Source: Mesobacterium_A hydrothermale (GTDB taxonomy: Bacteria > Pseudomonadota > Alphaproteobacteria > Rhodobacterales > Rhodobacteraceae). From it: 64,000 nt of DNA. The first letter of the stretch is position 1. Every line of letters starts with the position of its first letter. The notes under the pieces are model-generated. The model had not been told where the DNA came from, did not search any database, and was given only the letters and a program-made list of their open reading frames with translations. A program made the position numbers and the translations under genes. The DNA lies in NCBI RefSeq assembly GCF_035818635.1, contig NZ_JAYLLH010000001.1, positions 186,001-250,000 on the forward strand. Direction: 5' to 3'. Positions 47,001-53,277 of this stretch are shown here, one piece after another.

Positions 47001-47844
47001 CCTGCGCGGCGCTGACGTTTTCCAGGATGATCGATTCGCCACCGGGGAAGGTCAGGATGGCATTGCCGGTGCCGTCGCCTATGGTGTCGGTGACAACCAC
47101 ATCCGCCACGGTCACGGGCACGCCGCCGTTGGTCAATCCGCTGACATCCAGCTGGTCCTGCGAAGTATAGGTGCCGTCCCCGTTGTCGGTGGGGGCCTTG
47201 AAGGCGACCACCGTATCCGTGCCGCTGCCATCCGCCAGAACTACGGTGTCGATGCCACTGGACAGGAAGATATGCTCGACGCCGCTGAAGGTGACCGTGC
47301 CATCGACACCGGCCACCGTGCCCGTGCCCGCCGTGCCAGAAGTCAGGTCCACCGTCACGTTGGTGATGACACCCGACATGTCGATCACGTCGCCGTTCGA
47401 TTCGCCCGTGTCGCCGCCGATGATCGTGTCGTCGCCATAGCCGTCTTCGACGACGAAAACGTCATCGCCGTCGCCGCCCGACATCTGGTCTGCGCCCAAA
47501 CCACCGTGGAACACGTCGGCGCCCGCGTTGCCGCTGATCACGTCGTCGGCGTCGCTGCCGGTCAGCGTGTCGTCGCCGCCGGTGCCCGACAAGGTGGTGA
47601 AGAAATCAAACAGCGTCGCGCCGCCCAACGTGGTATCCGTTGCCCCGACATAGCCGGATTCGCCAACCGCATAGGTCGTCGTTCCATCGCTCAGGGTCAG
47701 CAGTCCCGGCGTGGTGTCGAAGTCAATGGTATAGCCCGCACCAAGAGCGCTGAAATCAAGCGTGTGGCCTGCCGCCGCTTCGGAAATCCCCGACCAGAAC
47801 GTCGGATCGTTCCAGTTTGCTGTGGTAACGGTATACAAGGCCAT
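41050..47844 (-). CDS. Giant RTX calcium-binding protein with C-terminal Hint domain
   Basis: A 2264-residue acidic protein without signal peptide, starting MALYTVTTANWNDPTFWSGI. From about residue 85 to 2060 it consists of RTX nonapeptide blocks (GGAGNDSLESGDGNDLWYGG) interleaved with a long repeat unit containing ILTFPGGES-type, SSPAQLQAMGIP, DYIVEGT and GDPEGD motifs. The GDPEGD unit recurs five times (DNA positions 42502, 43330, 44152, 45118, 46879). From Cys2070 (CFAAGTRIRTLQGDVPVEAL) to the end runs a Hint_2 domain with VVSPQHRVLI and HILFDQHEVVV. Secretion by a type I system is expected, but no transporter is encoded here. It is probably extracellular and Ca2+-folded. Confidence 0.9.
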   Translation of the reverse strand: MALYTVTTANWNDPTFWSGISEAAAGHTLDFSALGAGYTIDFDTTPGLLTLSDGTTTYAVGESGYVGATDTTLGGATLFDFFTTLSGTGGDDTLTGSDADDVISGNAGADVFHGGLGADQMSGGDGDDVFVVEDGYGDDTIIGGDTGESNGDVIDMSGVITNVTVDLTSGTAGTGTVAGVDGTVTFSGVEHIFLSSGIDTVVLADGSGTDTVVAFKAPTDNGDGTYTSQDQLDVSGLTNGGVPVTVADVVVTDTIGDGTGNAILTFPGGESIILENVSAAQVSSPAQLQAMGIPNNGLDYIVEGTAGDDVIDATYAGDPEGDMIDAGDNATGNDDDLVTAGTGNDSVVSGNGDDTVYAGDGDDTVLSGDGADSIYGDLGNDSINGAADGDTIFFADGFGTDDVTGGETATTGTDHDILDFSAVTTAVNGARTADASGVVSTGADAVYFSEIEEILLTDLGDQFSLGGAGGQMTITAGAGDDTIIADNGDDVISTGADSDLVTYAGDMGGSDTIIGGETGTDADHLSVENGATAVNVVYSGDEAGTLTDGTDTATFSEIEQLTLTAGNDTLDGTNDGAGLDVDAGDGNDDLTGGSAGDSLLGAGGSDTIAGGGGDDTLRGGTEGDRLDGGDGNDSLYGDEGDDTVYGGAGNDSLESGDGNDLWYGGDGDDWVNGDLGNDTLYGGAGDDFVRGSYNNDVLYGGEGNDYVWGGWGDDTIMVENNFGNDTISAEDVDQTVGDTLDLTAVTTALTIDLTDINGEAGSFTDGTSTATFEEIEHILLSSGVDTLVLADGSGADTVDGFSVPTDNGDGTFTGNDLLDVTALTSDGSTPVYVSDVTVTDTNGDGTGDAILTFPQGESLTLTGVSVSAVSSPAQLQAMGIPSFTPDYIVEGTAGNDEIDAGYAGDPEGDRIDNADNATGDDDDVIQAGGGDDIVKAGAGDDSADAGDGADYVEGDDGADTLLGGAGDDYLVGYAHTNLIGEQGAGTRTTDYDLIMAADDAANDSLSGGAGNDVMLGGAGNDTLTGDAGDDTQMGDAGDDLFVLNDGFGSDSITGGEDAETLGDTLNMSAVTTDLTVNLTASDPEAGTVSDGTGTTSFAEIENIVLGAGRDTIVLADGSGADTVQGFDMTDSGDGTTNDQLDVSGLTSDGGTTPVNSGDVTVTDDGSGNALLTFPGGETIVLTGVTPAQLSTPAALESIGIPSGAVPLNYIVEGTSGDDLIDTAYLGDPEGDLIDANDNLMGLNQDSVLAGAGNDTINAGAGADTIDGGAGDDTFVLTGGHGDDSIIGGETGETTGDTLDASALNTLLTLNLSTTESGVLVDGATATLFSEIENFTLGGGDDNITGSAGNDTVSTGAGADVIDGGAGDDVFNIGVGDGDQDLLILTDGDGNDTITGFEVPIDNGDGTFTGVDLLEVTNLTSDGGTTPVNVADVTVTDTVGDGSGDAILTFPGGESLTLVGVDPADVSTPTQLQAMGIPAVGPDYIVSGTTGGDLIDGAYAGDPEGDMVDANDNATGDNADLVEAGAGDDTINAGAAADTILGEGGDDLIVATGTLDADSIIGGETAEVLGDTLDLSALGDNMSVAYAALEMGTVSNGTATLTFEEIETLVLGDGADTVTGATGNDTINSGNGADLVDGGTGDDVIDIGAGDGVADQILFEDGDGNDTVSGFLAPTDNGDGTYSGNDLLDVSSLTSDGGTTPVTTDDVTVTDTNGDGTGDAILTFPGGESITLAGVDPSDVSSPTQLEAMGIPAGATPLNDIVEGTTGADLIDATYTGDPEGDRVDAADNLAGNDNDVIVAGAGNDTILAGAGDDFVRGGAGDDVISGGAGNDTLDGGDGQDTLNSDAGNDTLTGGADQDLFTLTDGMGTDVIVGGETVTTGADQDTIDATGLTGTVSVTFTGTEAGTLTDGTDTLSFSEIETILTDAGDDTVNVGAATGGAAINTGGGNDTVLGGAGGDTIDGGAGDDLLSGALGGDVVSGGDGNDTITGGSGDTITGDGGDDVFNVGPGDVDGTAFSIDGGETGEVLGDTLNITGPATIVMTSTEGGTATWLDGSVLTFSNIEHVTYTACFAAGTRIRTLQGDVPVEALRESAQVLTRDNGFQPVRWKGGRSFTAAELRARPHLAPIRIPAGCLGDGQPQADLVVSPQHRVLISGARTELWFGASEVLVAAKDLLVLDGVSRVFPEDGVTYLHILFDQHEVVVSNGAWTESFQPGDLSLSGLDSAQRAEVYEIFPALRDGRFDRDYPAARPMLRAFQAQAFLRG

Positions 47845-48071
47845 GACGCGACACTCTCCACTCGGACGGGCCTGCGCGTCTTAAAACGCCCCGACCCGAA
47901 TCTTTGATTGATCAGCACGGCACAAAACGCACCGGCTCGGGGGGGTTGTCGCTTTCAACAGGGGCCGATTGAGGGCGGGTTTCGGATCAATTTGGGGCAA
48001 ATCGCCCAACCAAGGCCTTTTTCGAAACACTTGGGCGCGGGCGTGCCAAAACCGTCAAGAGGCGGCGAAAC

Positions 48072-48100
48072 AAAAACACCCGCGTCAGGAACGCGGGTGT
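48072..48100 (-). terminator. Intrinsic terminator of the hsp20-DUF1150 operon
   Basis: Stem ACACCCGCGT (48076-48085) and ACGCGGGTGT (48091-48100), 5-nt loop, followed on the minus strand by TTTTTG. It begins about 30 bp after the DUF1150 stop. Confidence 0.85.
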
Positions 48101-48131
48101 CTGCGCGGGTGTCGTTTGGCCGGTGTGTGTG

Positions 48132-48359
48132 TCAGTGCACGGTGACCGGTGCCAGATCGTTCTGCCGGGCCAGCACAAAGGCCATCTTGCGGTCGCGCAC
48201 CAGCGCCAGCCGTTCGCCATTGGCATTGTGCACGGCATACAGCTCTTGCTTGCCGCCCAGTTGGGTGCGGATTTCATCGGGCAGGTCGGCGGCTTTTACC
48301 GGCCGGACGTAAACGATCCGATCCTGTTCATGGGCCGCAAAAGGTACTTTGGAATTCAT
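48132..48359 (-). CDS. DUF1150 family protein
   Basis: A 75-residue protein (MNSKVPFAAHEQDRIVYVRP) with the DUF1150 pattern RPVKAADLPDEIRTQL, LYAVHNANGERLALV and ARQNDLAPVTVH. It follows the small heat-shock protein gene by 4 bp. That pairing recurs in Rhodobacterales, so a role connected with the heat-shock response is likely, but no biochemical function is known. Confidence 0.9.
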   Translation of the reverse strand: MNSKVPFAAHEQDRIVYVRPVKAADLPDEIRTQLGGKQELYAVHNANGERLALVRDRKMAFVLARQNDLAPVTVH

Positions 48360-48363
48360 CGCA

Positions 48364-48777
48364 TTACCCCTTTCTGATCTGGATGGTCTGCACCACGGTT
48401 TCCGGGCGCATCAGTGTCAGGTCGATGTGCAGCAGGCCGTTTTCCATGATGGCCTCGCCCACTTCGACCCCGTCAGCCAGCACGAAACTGCGCTGGAACT
48501 GGCGCGCAGCAATGCCCCGATGCAGGAAGACACGGTCAGCGCCGTCGTCGCGCTGGCGGCCGCGGATCACCAGTTGCCGGTCCTCGATGGTGATCGACAG
48601 GTCGGCCTCTGAAAACCCGGCCACGGCCAGCGTGATTCGGTAAGAGTCGGCGGAGGTTTGTTCGATATTGTAAGGCGGGTAGCCTTCGTTGCCGGATTTC
48701 GCGGTGCGTTCCAGCAGGCGTTCCAACTGCTCGAAGCCGAGCATGTGGGGATAAGCCCCAAGACTGAGTTTGCTCAT
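48364..48777 (-). CDS. Small heat-shock protein (Hsp20/IbpA type)
   Basis: A 137-residue chaperone with an alpha-crystallin domain. It has YNIEQTSADSYRITLAVAGF (typical start of IbpA-like domains), DLSITIEDRQLVIRGRQ and GIAARQFQRSFVLADGVEVG, ending in a short C-terminal extension with VQTIQIRKG (an IxI-like motif). It binds unfolding proteins in an ATP-independent manner. The start at 48777 has AAGGAC upstream. A heat-shock promoter is visible at 48838-48869. Confidence 0.93.
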   Translation of the reverse strand: MSKLSLGAYPHMLGFEQLERLLERTAKSGNEGYPPYNIEQTSADSYRITLAVAGFSEADLSITIEDRQLVIRGRQRDDGADRVFLHRGIAARQFQRSFVLADGVEVGEAIMENGLLHIDLTLMRPETVVQTIQIRKG

Positions 48778-48837
48778 GGACATGTCCTTCATCAAGCGAC
48801 CGTCAGCGCGGGCCCCTTTCGGCGACCCGGCCACACG

Positions 48838-48869
48838 AATATGGGAAGACTGTCTGCGGCGTGCAAGGG
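48838..48869 (-). promoter_or_regulatory. Putative RpoH (sigma-32) promoter of hsp20
   Basis: On the minus strand CCCTTGCAC (48869-48861), a 15-bp spacer and CCCATATT (48845-48838) match the alphaproteobacterial heat-shock pattern CTTG-N-CCCAT, about 60 bp before the hsp20 start. Confidence 0.65.
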
Positions 48870-48927
48870 CTTTGCGGAAGGCACTGAAATTGCTATCTTA
48901 GAGTTTGTCACACAGGGAAAGACCGCC

Positions 48928-49152
48928 ATGAATGCGCCAACGGACATTTCTATGAAAACCGACGAAGTGTTGCGCGTGGAACTGGAAGTTTTCCGCCGCG
49001 AACACCGCGAGCTGGACGAGGCGATCCGCGTGATGCAGGAACGCGGCACTGCCGATCAACTTATGCTGCAACGGCTGAAGAAGAAAAAGCTGCGGCTCAA
49101 GGACAAGATTGCCCTGATCGAGGACCGCCTGCTGCCGGATATCATTGCGTAA
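48928..49152 (+). CDS. DUF465 (YdcH-like) small protein
   Basis: A 74-residue, highly charged helical protein: MNAPTDISMKTDEVLRVELE, then FRREHRELDEAIRVMQER and QRLKKKKLRLKDKIALIEDR. The H-x-x-LD-x-x-I ... LKKKKLxLKD-x-I pattern defines DUF465. Function is unknown. The frame is open upstream to 48658, but ATG 48928 is the first with family sequence. It is divergent from hsp20 and 45 bp before purE. Confidence 0.87.
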   Translation: MNAPTDISMKTDEVLRVELEVFRREHRELDEAIRVMQERGTADQLMLQRLKKKKLRLKDKIALIEDRLLPDIIA

Positions 49153-49197
49153 GGCAGGCAGTCGCTTATAACGGCGCCCCATGTGAAGGGGAATGCC

Positions 49198-49695
49198 ATG
49201 ATCGAACCGCAGACCGTCAAAGTGGGCATCATCATGGGCAGCCAGTCGGACTGGCCCACGATGAAGGAAGCCGCCGACATCCTTGATGCGCTGGGCATCG
49301 CCTATGAGGCCAGGATCGTGTCGGCCCATCGCACGCCCGACCGGCTGTGGGACTATGGCAAGACCGCCGTGGACCGGGGGCTGCAGGTGATCATTGCCGG
49401 GGCTGGTGGCGCAGCGCACCTGCCGGGGATGATGGCGTCCAAGACCCGCGTGCCGGTTGTGGGCGTCCCGGTGCAGACGCGGGCGCTCTCGGGCGTCGAC
49501 AGCCTGTATTCCATCGTCCAGATGCCGCGCGGGTTCCCGGTGGCGACCATGGCAATCGGGGCTGCCGGTGCCGCCAATGCCGGGCTGATGGCGGCAGGAA
49601 TCCTTGCGTTGAACGATCCCGCGCTGGCACAGCGGCTGGACCATTGGCGCGCCGATCTGTCCGCCTCGATTCCCGATTCCCCGCAGCACGACTGA
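49198..49695 (+). CDS. purE: 5-(carboxyamino)imidazole ribonucleotide mutase
   Basis: Converts N5-CAIR to CAIR in purine synthesis. The 165 residues have VGIIMGSQSDWPTMKEAADI (active-site Ser/Asp loop), RIVSAHRTPDRLWDY (catalytic His), IIAGAGGAAHLPGM and GVDSLYSIVQMPRGFPVATM. ATG 49198 follows AAGGGGA; an upstream in-frame GTG would add five residues. purK follows after 17 bp, the usual operon. Confidence 0.97.
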   Translation: MIEPQTVKVGIIMGSQSDWPTMKEAADILDALGIAYEARIVSAHRTPDRLWDYGKTAVDRGLQVIIAGAGGAAHLPGMMASKTRVPVVGVPVQTRALSGVDSLYSIVQMPRGFPVATMAIGAAGAANAGLMAAGILALNDPALAQRLDHWRADLSASIPDSPQHD

Positions 49696-49712
49696 GCGCC
49701 GGAGACACCAAG

Positions 49713-50783
49713 ATGACAACTCCCCTTCCCGCGGGCGCCGTGATCGGCATTATCGGTGGCGGCCAGCTGGGCCGGATGCTGTCGGTTGCCGCCAGCCGTT
49801 TGGGCTATCGCACGCATGTCTTCGAACCCGGCGCCAACCCGCCCGCAGGCCATGTGGCCGACCGGGTGACGACGGCCGGTTACGACGATCACGCCGCGCT
49901 GCGCGCCTTCGGGGAGTCGGTCGACGTGATCACCTATGAATTCGAAAACATCCCGACCGAGGCGCTGGACGTCCTGGAAGGCGCGGCCCCGATCCGTCCG
50001 GGGCGCGAGGCGCTGCGCGTCAGCCAGGACCGGCTGACCGAAAAGACGTTCCTGCGGGACCTAGGGCTTGCGACGGCCCCCTTCGCAGATGTCCCGGATG
50101 CCGCCGCGCTGGATGCGGCGCTGGGCCGGATCGGGGCCCCCGCGATCCTGAAAACCCGCCGGTTCGGCTATGACGGCAAGGGACAGGCGCGGATCATGGC
50201 GGCGGGTGACGCGGCAAGCGCGCTGGCCGACATGAACGGCGCGCCTGCGATCCTGGAAGGGTTCGTGAGCTTCAGTGCCGAGGTGTCGGTTATCGCCGCG
50301 CGCGGGCAGGGCGGTGACGTGGCCTGTTTCGATCCGGGCGAAAACGTGCATCGCGACGGGATCCTGCGCACCACCACTGTCCCGGCGCGGCTGTCCGCCG
50401 CGCAACGCACCGACGCGGTGCTGCTGGCGGCCCGGATCCTGAACGCGCTGGACTATGTCGGCGTGATGGGGGTCGAGTTGTTCGTGACGCCGCAAGGGCT
50501 TGTGGTGAACGAAATTGCCCCCCGCGTGCACAATTCGGGCCACTGGACGCAGAATGGCTGCGCCGTGGACCAGTTCGAACAGCACATCCGCGCCGTGGCG
50601 GGCTGGCCGCTGGGCGATGGCAGCCGCTATGCCGACGTGGTGATGGAAAACCTGATCGGTGACGATCTGGACCGCGTTCCGGGCCTGGCGCGCAACGCCG
50701 ATGTGGCGATCCACCTCTATGGCAAGGCAGAGGTGAAGGCCGGCCGCAAGATGGGCCATGTGAACCGGATCATCCGGGGCTGA
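49713..50783 (+). CDS. purK: 5-(carboxyamino)imidazole ribonucleotide synthase
   Basis: ATP-grasp enzyme that makes N5-CAIR from AIR, bicarbonate and ATP. The 356-residue product starts MTTPLPAGAVIGIIGGGQLG. It has TYEFENIPTEAL, KTRRFGYDGKGQARI (ATP-grasp lysine and loop), LEGFVSFSAEVSVIAAR and EIAPRVHNSGHWTQNG, all typical. The frame extends upstream into purE, but ATG 49713 after GGAGA is the family start. Confidence 0.97.
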   Translation: MTTPLPAGAVIGIIGGGQLGRMLSVAASRLGYRTHVFEPGANPPAGHVADRVTTAGYDDHAALRAFGESVDVITYEFENIPTEALDVLEGAAPIRPGREALRVSQDRLTEKTFLRDLGLATAPFADVPDAAALDAALGRIGAPAILKTRRFGYDGKGQARIMAAGDAASALADMNGAPAILEGFVSFSAEVSVIAARGQGGDVACFDPGENVHRDGILRTTTVPARLSAAQRTDAVLLAARILNALDYVGVMGVELFVTPQGLVVNEIAPRVHNSGHWTQNGCAVDQFEQHIRAVAGWPLGDGSRYADVVMENLIGDDLDRVPGLARNADVAIHLYGKAEVKAGRKMGHVNRIIRG

Positions 50784-50814
50784 TCCGGGTCAATCGTTTC
50801 GCTTGGTCTTGTTT

Positions 50815-51957
50815 CTAAAGCAAGAACCGCCGCCCCGCCTCGCCGCTGAGATAGGTCAGACGTCCCCCGGCAAAGGTCGCGCCAACGCGGCCGGTGGCCT
50901 GTTCCAGCACCACCAGATCGGCCCTGAGCCCCGGCACGATGCGGCCGCGATCGGTCAGGCCAAGGATGCGGGCAGGGGTTTCCGACACCATCGCCCAGGC
51001 GGTCGGCAGGTCGCACAGGCCGGCCTCTGCCAACTGCCACGCGGCATGGCGCAGGGCGGGATAGTGGTAATCAGAGGCCAGCGCATCGCAAAGCCCCATC
51101 GCCACCAGATCGCGCGCCGACACGTTCCCGGCATGGCTGCCGCCACGCATCACGTTGGGCGCACCAAGGATCACCGGCGCGCCGCTGTCCTTCGCGGCCT
51201 GTGCGGCCTCGGTCGTTTCGGGGAATTCCGACACCATGACACCACGCCCGGCCCAGTCGGTGCGGGTGGCGGCATCGTGGTCGTCGTGGCTGCCCAGGGT
51301 AATGCCGCGCGCCAGCAGTTGCGCACACAGCTTGTCCAGCGCGGCGGGCACCGCGACGCCCTTTTGGTGCAGCGCGATCATGTAGGCGAAATGGTCCTCG
51401 GGGCTGCGCCCGCTCTTGAGCGCCTGTCCGGTCAGCCGCTTGGGCCTGCGGCCGGTGGCAAGCCGGTCGTGCTGAAGGTGGTCGTTGAACACCACATAGC
51501 GGATGCCAAATCGGTCGATGGCCCGCAAGGCGCGATCGAAATTTTCCAGAAGGTGGGTTTCCAGCCGCAATTGCAGGCGCAGGTCGGTGTCGACCTGACG
51601 GGAAATATCCGTCACGATTTCAAAGACATGTTCGGCAAAATCCGGGCCACGCATGCCGCCTTCCCAGCTGAAGAACTGGGCCAGAACGGCTGTGGTGATC
51701 CCGTTGGCGGCCAGTTCCGCCTCGGTCGCCAGCATGCCGTTCCGCGCCTCTTTCAGGGCACCGCGACGGGGGGCCATATGGCGTTCGAACCCGTCGCCGT
51801 GAATGTCGACCAGACCCGGCAGGATCAGGAACCCGCGCAGGTCGATTTCGCGGCCCGCGGGGGCGTCTGCGATCACGCTGTCCGCAAGGCACAGGCGCGT
51901 GTCGGCCAGCCCTTCTGGCAACAGCACTTGCGCGCCGGACAGGGTCAGGTCAGTCAT
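50815..51957 (-). CDS. phnM: Alpha-D-ribose 1-methylphosphonate 5-triphosphate diphosphatase (PhnM)
   Basis: An amidohydrolase-fold enzyme of the C-P lyase pathway that removes pyrophosphate from the methylphosphonate ribose triphosphate intermediate. The 380 residues contain LPGLVDIHGDGFERHMAPR (metal-binding HxD), RLETHLLENF, FNDHLQHDR, LGSHDDHDAATR and ASDYHYPALRHAAW, the PhnM arrangement. No other phn gene is in the window. It overlaps the start region of the esterase gene's 3' end by 8 bases. A moonlighting role or phosphonate genes elsewhere are possible. Confidence 0.88.
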   Translation of the reverse strand: MTDLTLSGAQVLLPEGLADTRLCLADSVIADAPAGREIDLRGFLILPGLVDIHGDGFERHMAPRRGALKEARNGMLATEAELAANGITTAVLAQFFSWEGGMRGPDFAEHVFEIVTDISRQVDTDLRLQLRLETHLLENFDRALRAIDRFGIRYVVFNDHLQHDRLATGRRPKRLTGQALKSGRSPEDHFAYMIALHQKGVAVPAALDKLCAQLLARGITLGSHDDHDAATRTDWAGRGVMVSEFPETTEAAQAAKDSGAPVILGAPNVMRGGSHAGNVSARDLVAMGLCDALASDYHYPALRHAAWQLAEAGLCDLPTAWAMVSETPARILGLTDRGRIVPGLRADLVVLEQATGRVGATFAGGRLTYLSGEAGRRFLL

Positions 51958-52702
51958 CGGTGCATATCCCGATCAGGCACGCCAGTTCCCGTGCGGTAAA
52001 GCTTTTGGTCCAGTCGAGGTCCGGGTCGAACCGCCCCTCTTGCAGGAACAGCAGGACCTGCGCGATGACCGCGGGGGCCTGCATCATGAAGGTGTGTGTC
52101 ACCGGCAAAGAGATGTGCGCCGCCATCCCGGCCACCCTGGTCGAGGCGACGGTGACCTTACCGTCGTCGGCACCCGGCAACATCGCGGAATAGATCGGGT
52201 TCAGCGACCGGTCCCCGGCGACCACGCCAAGGTCGAAATCGACCGGCGGCAGTTGTTTGGGAAAGCTGTCGGCACCGGTGCCCAGTTGCAATCCGGCGGG
52301 TCCGTTGATCCATTCAAACAGCTCGATCCCGCCCAATTCGTCAACGATTTCGCTGCCTTGGTTCGGTGGGCCCAACATCACGACGCGGCCCAGATGGTCT
52401 GGGCGGTGATCCTTCAGCCACGCACGCAGCAGGATGCCGCCCATGGAATGGGTGACGAAATGCACGGTGTCGGTCCCGCATGCCGCGACCGCGCGGGGCA
52501 GGGTCTGATCCACCAGCGTCTGGATCCGCGCGCTGGTCGAGGGGTAGCCGGGGACGATGGTCTTGTAGCCGTGGACCTCCAGCACCCGGGCCATCAGCGC
52601 GAAGGAGAATTCGCTGCGCGCCAGGCCATGCAGCAGGACCACGCAATCGGCGCGGGCCGTGGGGGCGATCAGCAGAAGGCAAAGGGCAAGGATCAGGCGC
52701 AT
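51950..52702 (-). CDS. Secreted alpha/beta-hydrolase (lipase/esterase-like)
   Basis: A 250-residue protein with a Sec signal peptide (MRLILALCLLLIAPTARA, then DCVVLLHGLARSEFSF with the oxyanion HG). It shows the nucleophile elbow VHFVTHSMGGILLRAW (Ser in SMGG), GPPNQGSEIVDELG and a late THTFMM His. It resembles triacylglycerol lipase class proteins; the substrate is unknown. It overlaps phnM by 8 bases on the same strand, so the two are cotranscribed, with this gene first. Confidence 0.85.
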   Translation of the reverse strand: MRLILALCLLLIAPTARADCVVLLHGLARSEFSFALMARVLEVHGYKTIVPGYPSTSARIQTLVDQTLPRAVAACGTDTVHFVTHSMGGILLRAWLKDHRPDHLGRVVMLGPPNQGSEIVDELGGIELFEWINGPAGLQLGTGADSFPKQLPPVDFDLGVVAGDRSLNPIYSAMLPGADDGKVTVASTRVAGMAAHISLPVTHTFMMQAPAVIAQVLLFLQEGRFDPDLDWTKSFTARELACLIGICTDD

Positions 52703-52762
52703 AGGCTTGGCATACGCTGCAATCGGCGCCTATGAAAGGGGGCGCAAAGAAGGAGAGGCAGG

Positions 52763-53200
52763 ATGTCGCCACGGTTGGCTGTCAGGGCGGTTTTGTTGCA
52801 TCAAAACAGGTTGTTGCTGGTCAATGCCTATGCCGGGGGGATCAGCGACCTGTGGTGCGCGCCAGGCGGTGGCGTGGAAAAGGGCGCATCGCTGCCCGAC
52901 AACCTGCGGCGCGAGGTTTTCGAAGAAACCGGGCTGACGGTGAAGGTCGGGCCGCCCTGTCTGGTCAATGAATTTCACAGTCCTGGCAAGGGGTTCCACC
53001 AGGTTGAGCTGTTTTTTCGCTGCACGCTGGAGGCGGGTGCGCTGGACCCGGACTGGCAGGACCCCGAGCGCATCGTGGACCAGCGCCGGTGGGTCACACA
53101 AGAGGAGGTGGCGGGGATCCGGCTGAAGCCCGACAGCCTGCCGCGCGTCGCCTGGCACCGGGGGTTCGGGTATGACCCGCTGGAGCTGATCGTGTCGTAA
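52763..53200 (+). CDS. Nudix hydrolase
   Basis: A 145-residue protein with a complete Nudix box from residue about 35 (GGGVEKGASL, then REVFEETGL), which coordinates Mg2+ for cleaving nucleoside diphosphate-linked substrates. The N-terminal strand is RLAVRAVLLHQNRLLLVNAY. The substrate cannot be told from sequence. It is divergent from the esterase gene. The array of TGCACA repeats lies just after its stop codon. Confidence 0.93.
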   Translation: MSPRLAVRAVLLHQNRLLLVNAYAGGISDLWCAPGGGVEKGASLPDNLRREVFEETGLTVKVGPPCLVNEFHSPGKGFHQVELFFRCTLEAGALDPDWQDPERIVDQRRWVTQEEVAGIRLKPDSLPRVAWHRGFGYDPLELIVS

Positions 53201-53208
53201 AACCGCGA

Positions 53209-53252
53209 TGCACAATCCATGCACATCCGATGCACAGTCCATGCGCATGAGC
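53209..53252. repeat. 11-bp phased TGCACA repeat, locus 2
   Basis: Four consecutive 11-mers begin at 53209, 53220, 53231 and 53242: TGCACAATCCA, TGCACATCCGA, TGCACAGTCCA and TGCGCATGAGC. The unit and phase match 2209-2241 upstream of lpdA. The array lies between two convergent genes, so it is not obviously a promoter element here. Confidence 0.65.
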
Positions 53253-53277
53253 ATGTGTTTCGCGGCGGGGGCGGCTG

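Noticed and set aside
49347..49712. Upstream in-frame extension of purK into purE
   Set aside because: Overlaps a fully supported gene, and purK homologues start at the GGGQLG domain; ATG 49713 has a ribosome binding site.
53209..53252. TGCACA array as a mini CRISPR
   Set aside because: Units are 11 bp with no spacers and no cas genes are present.
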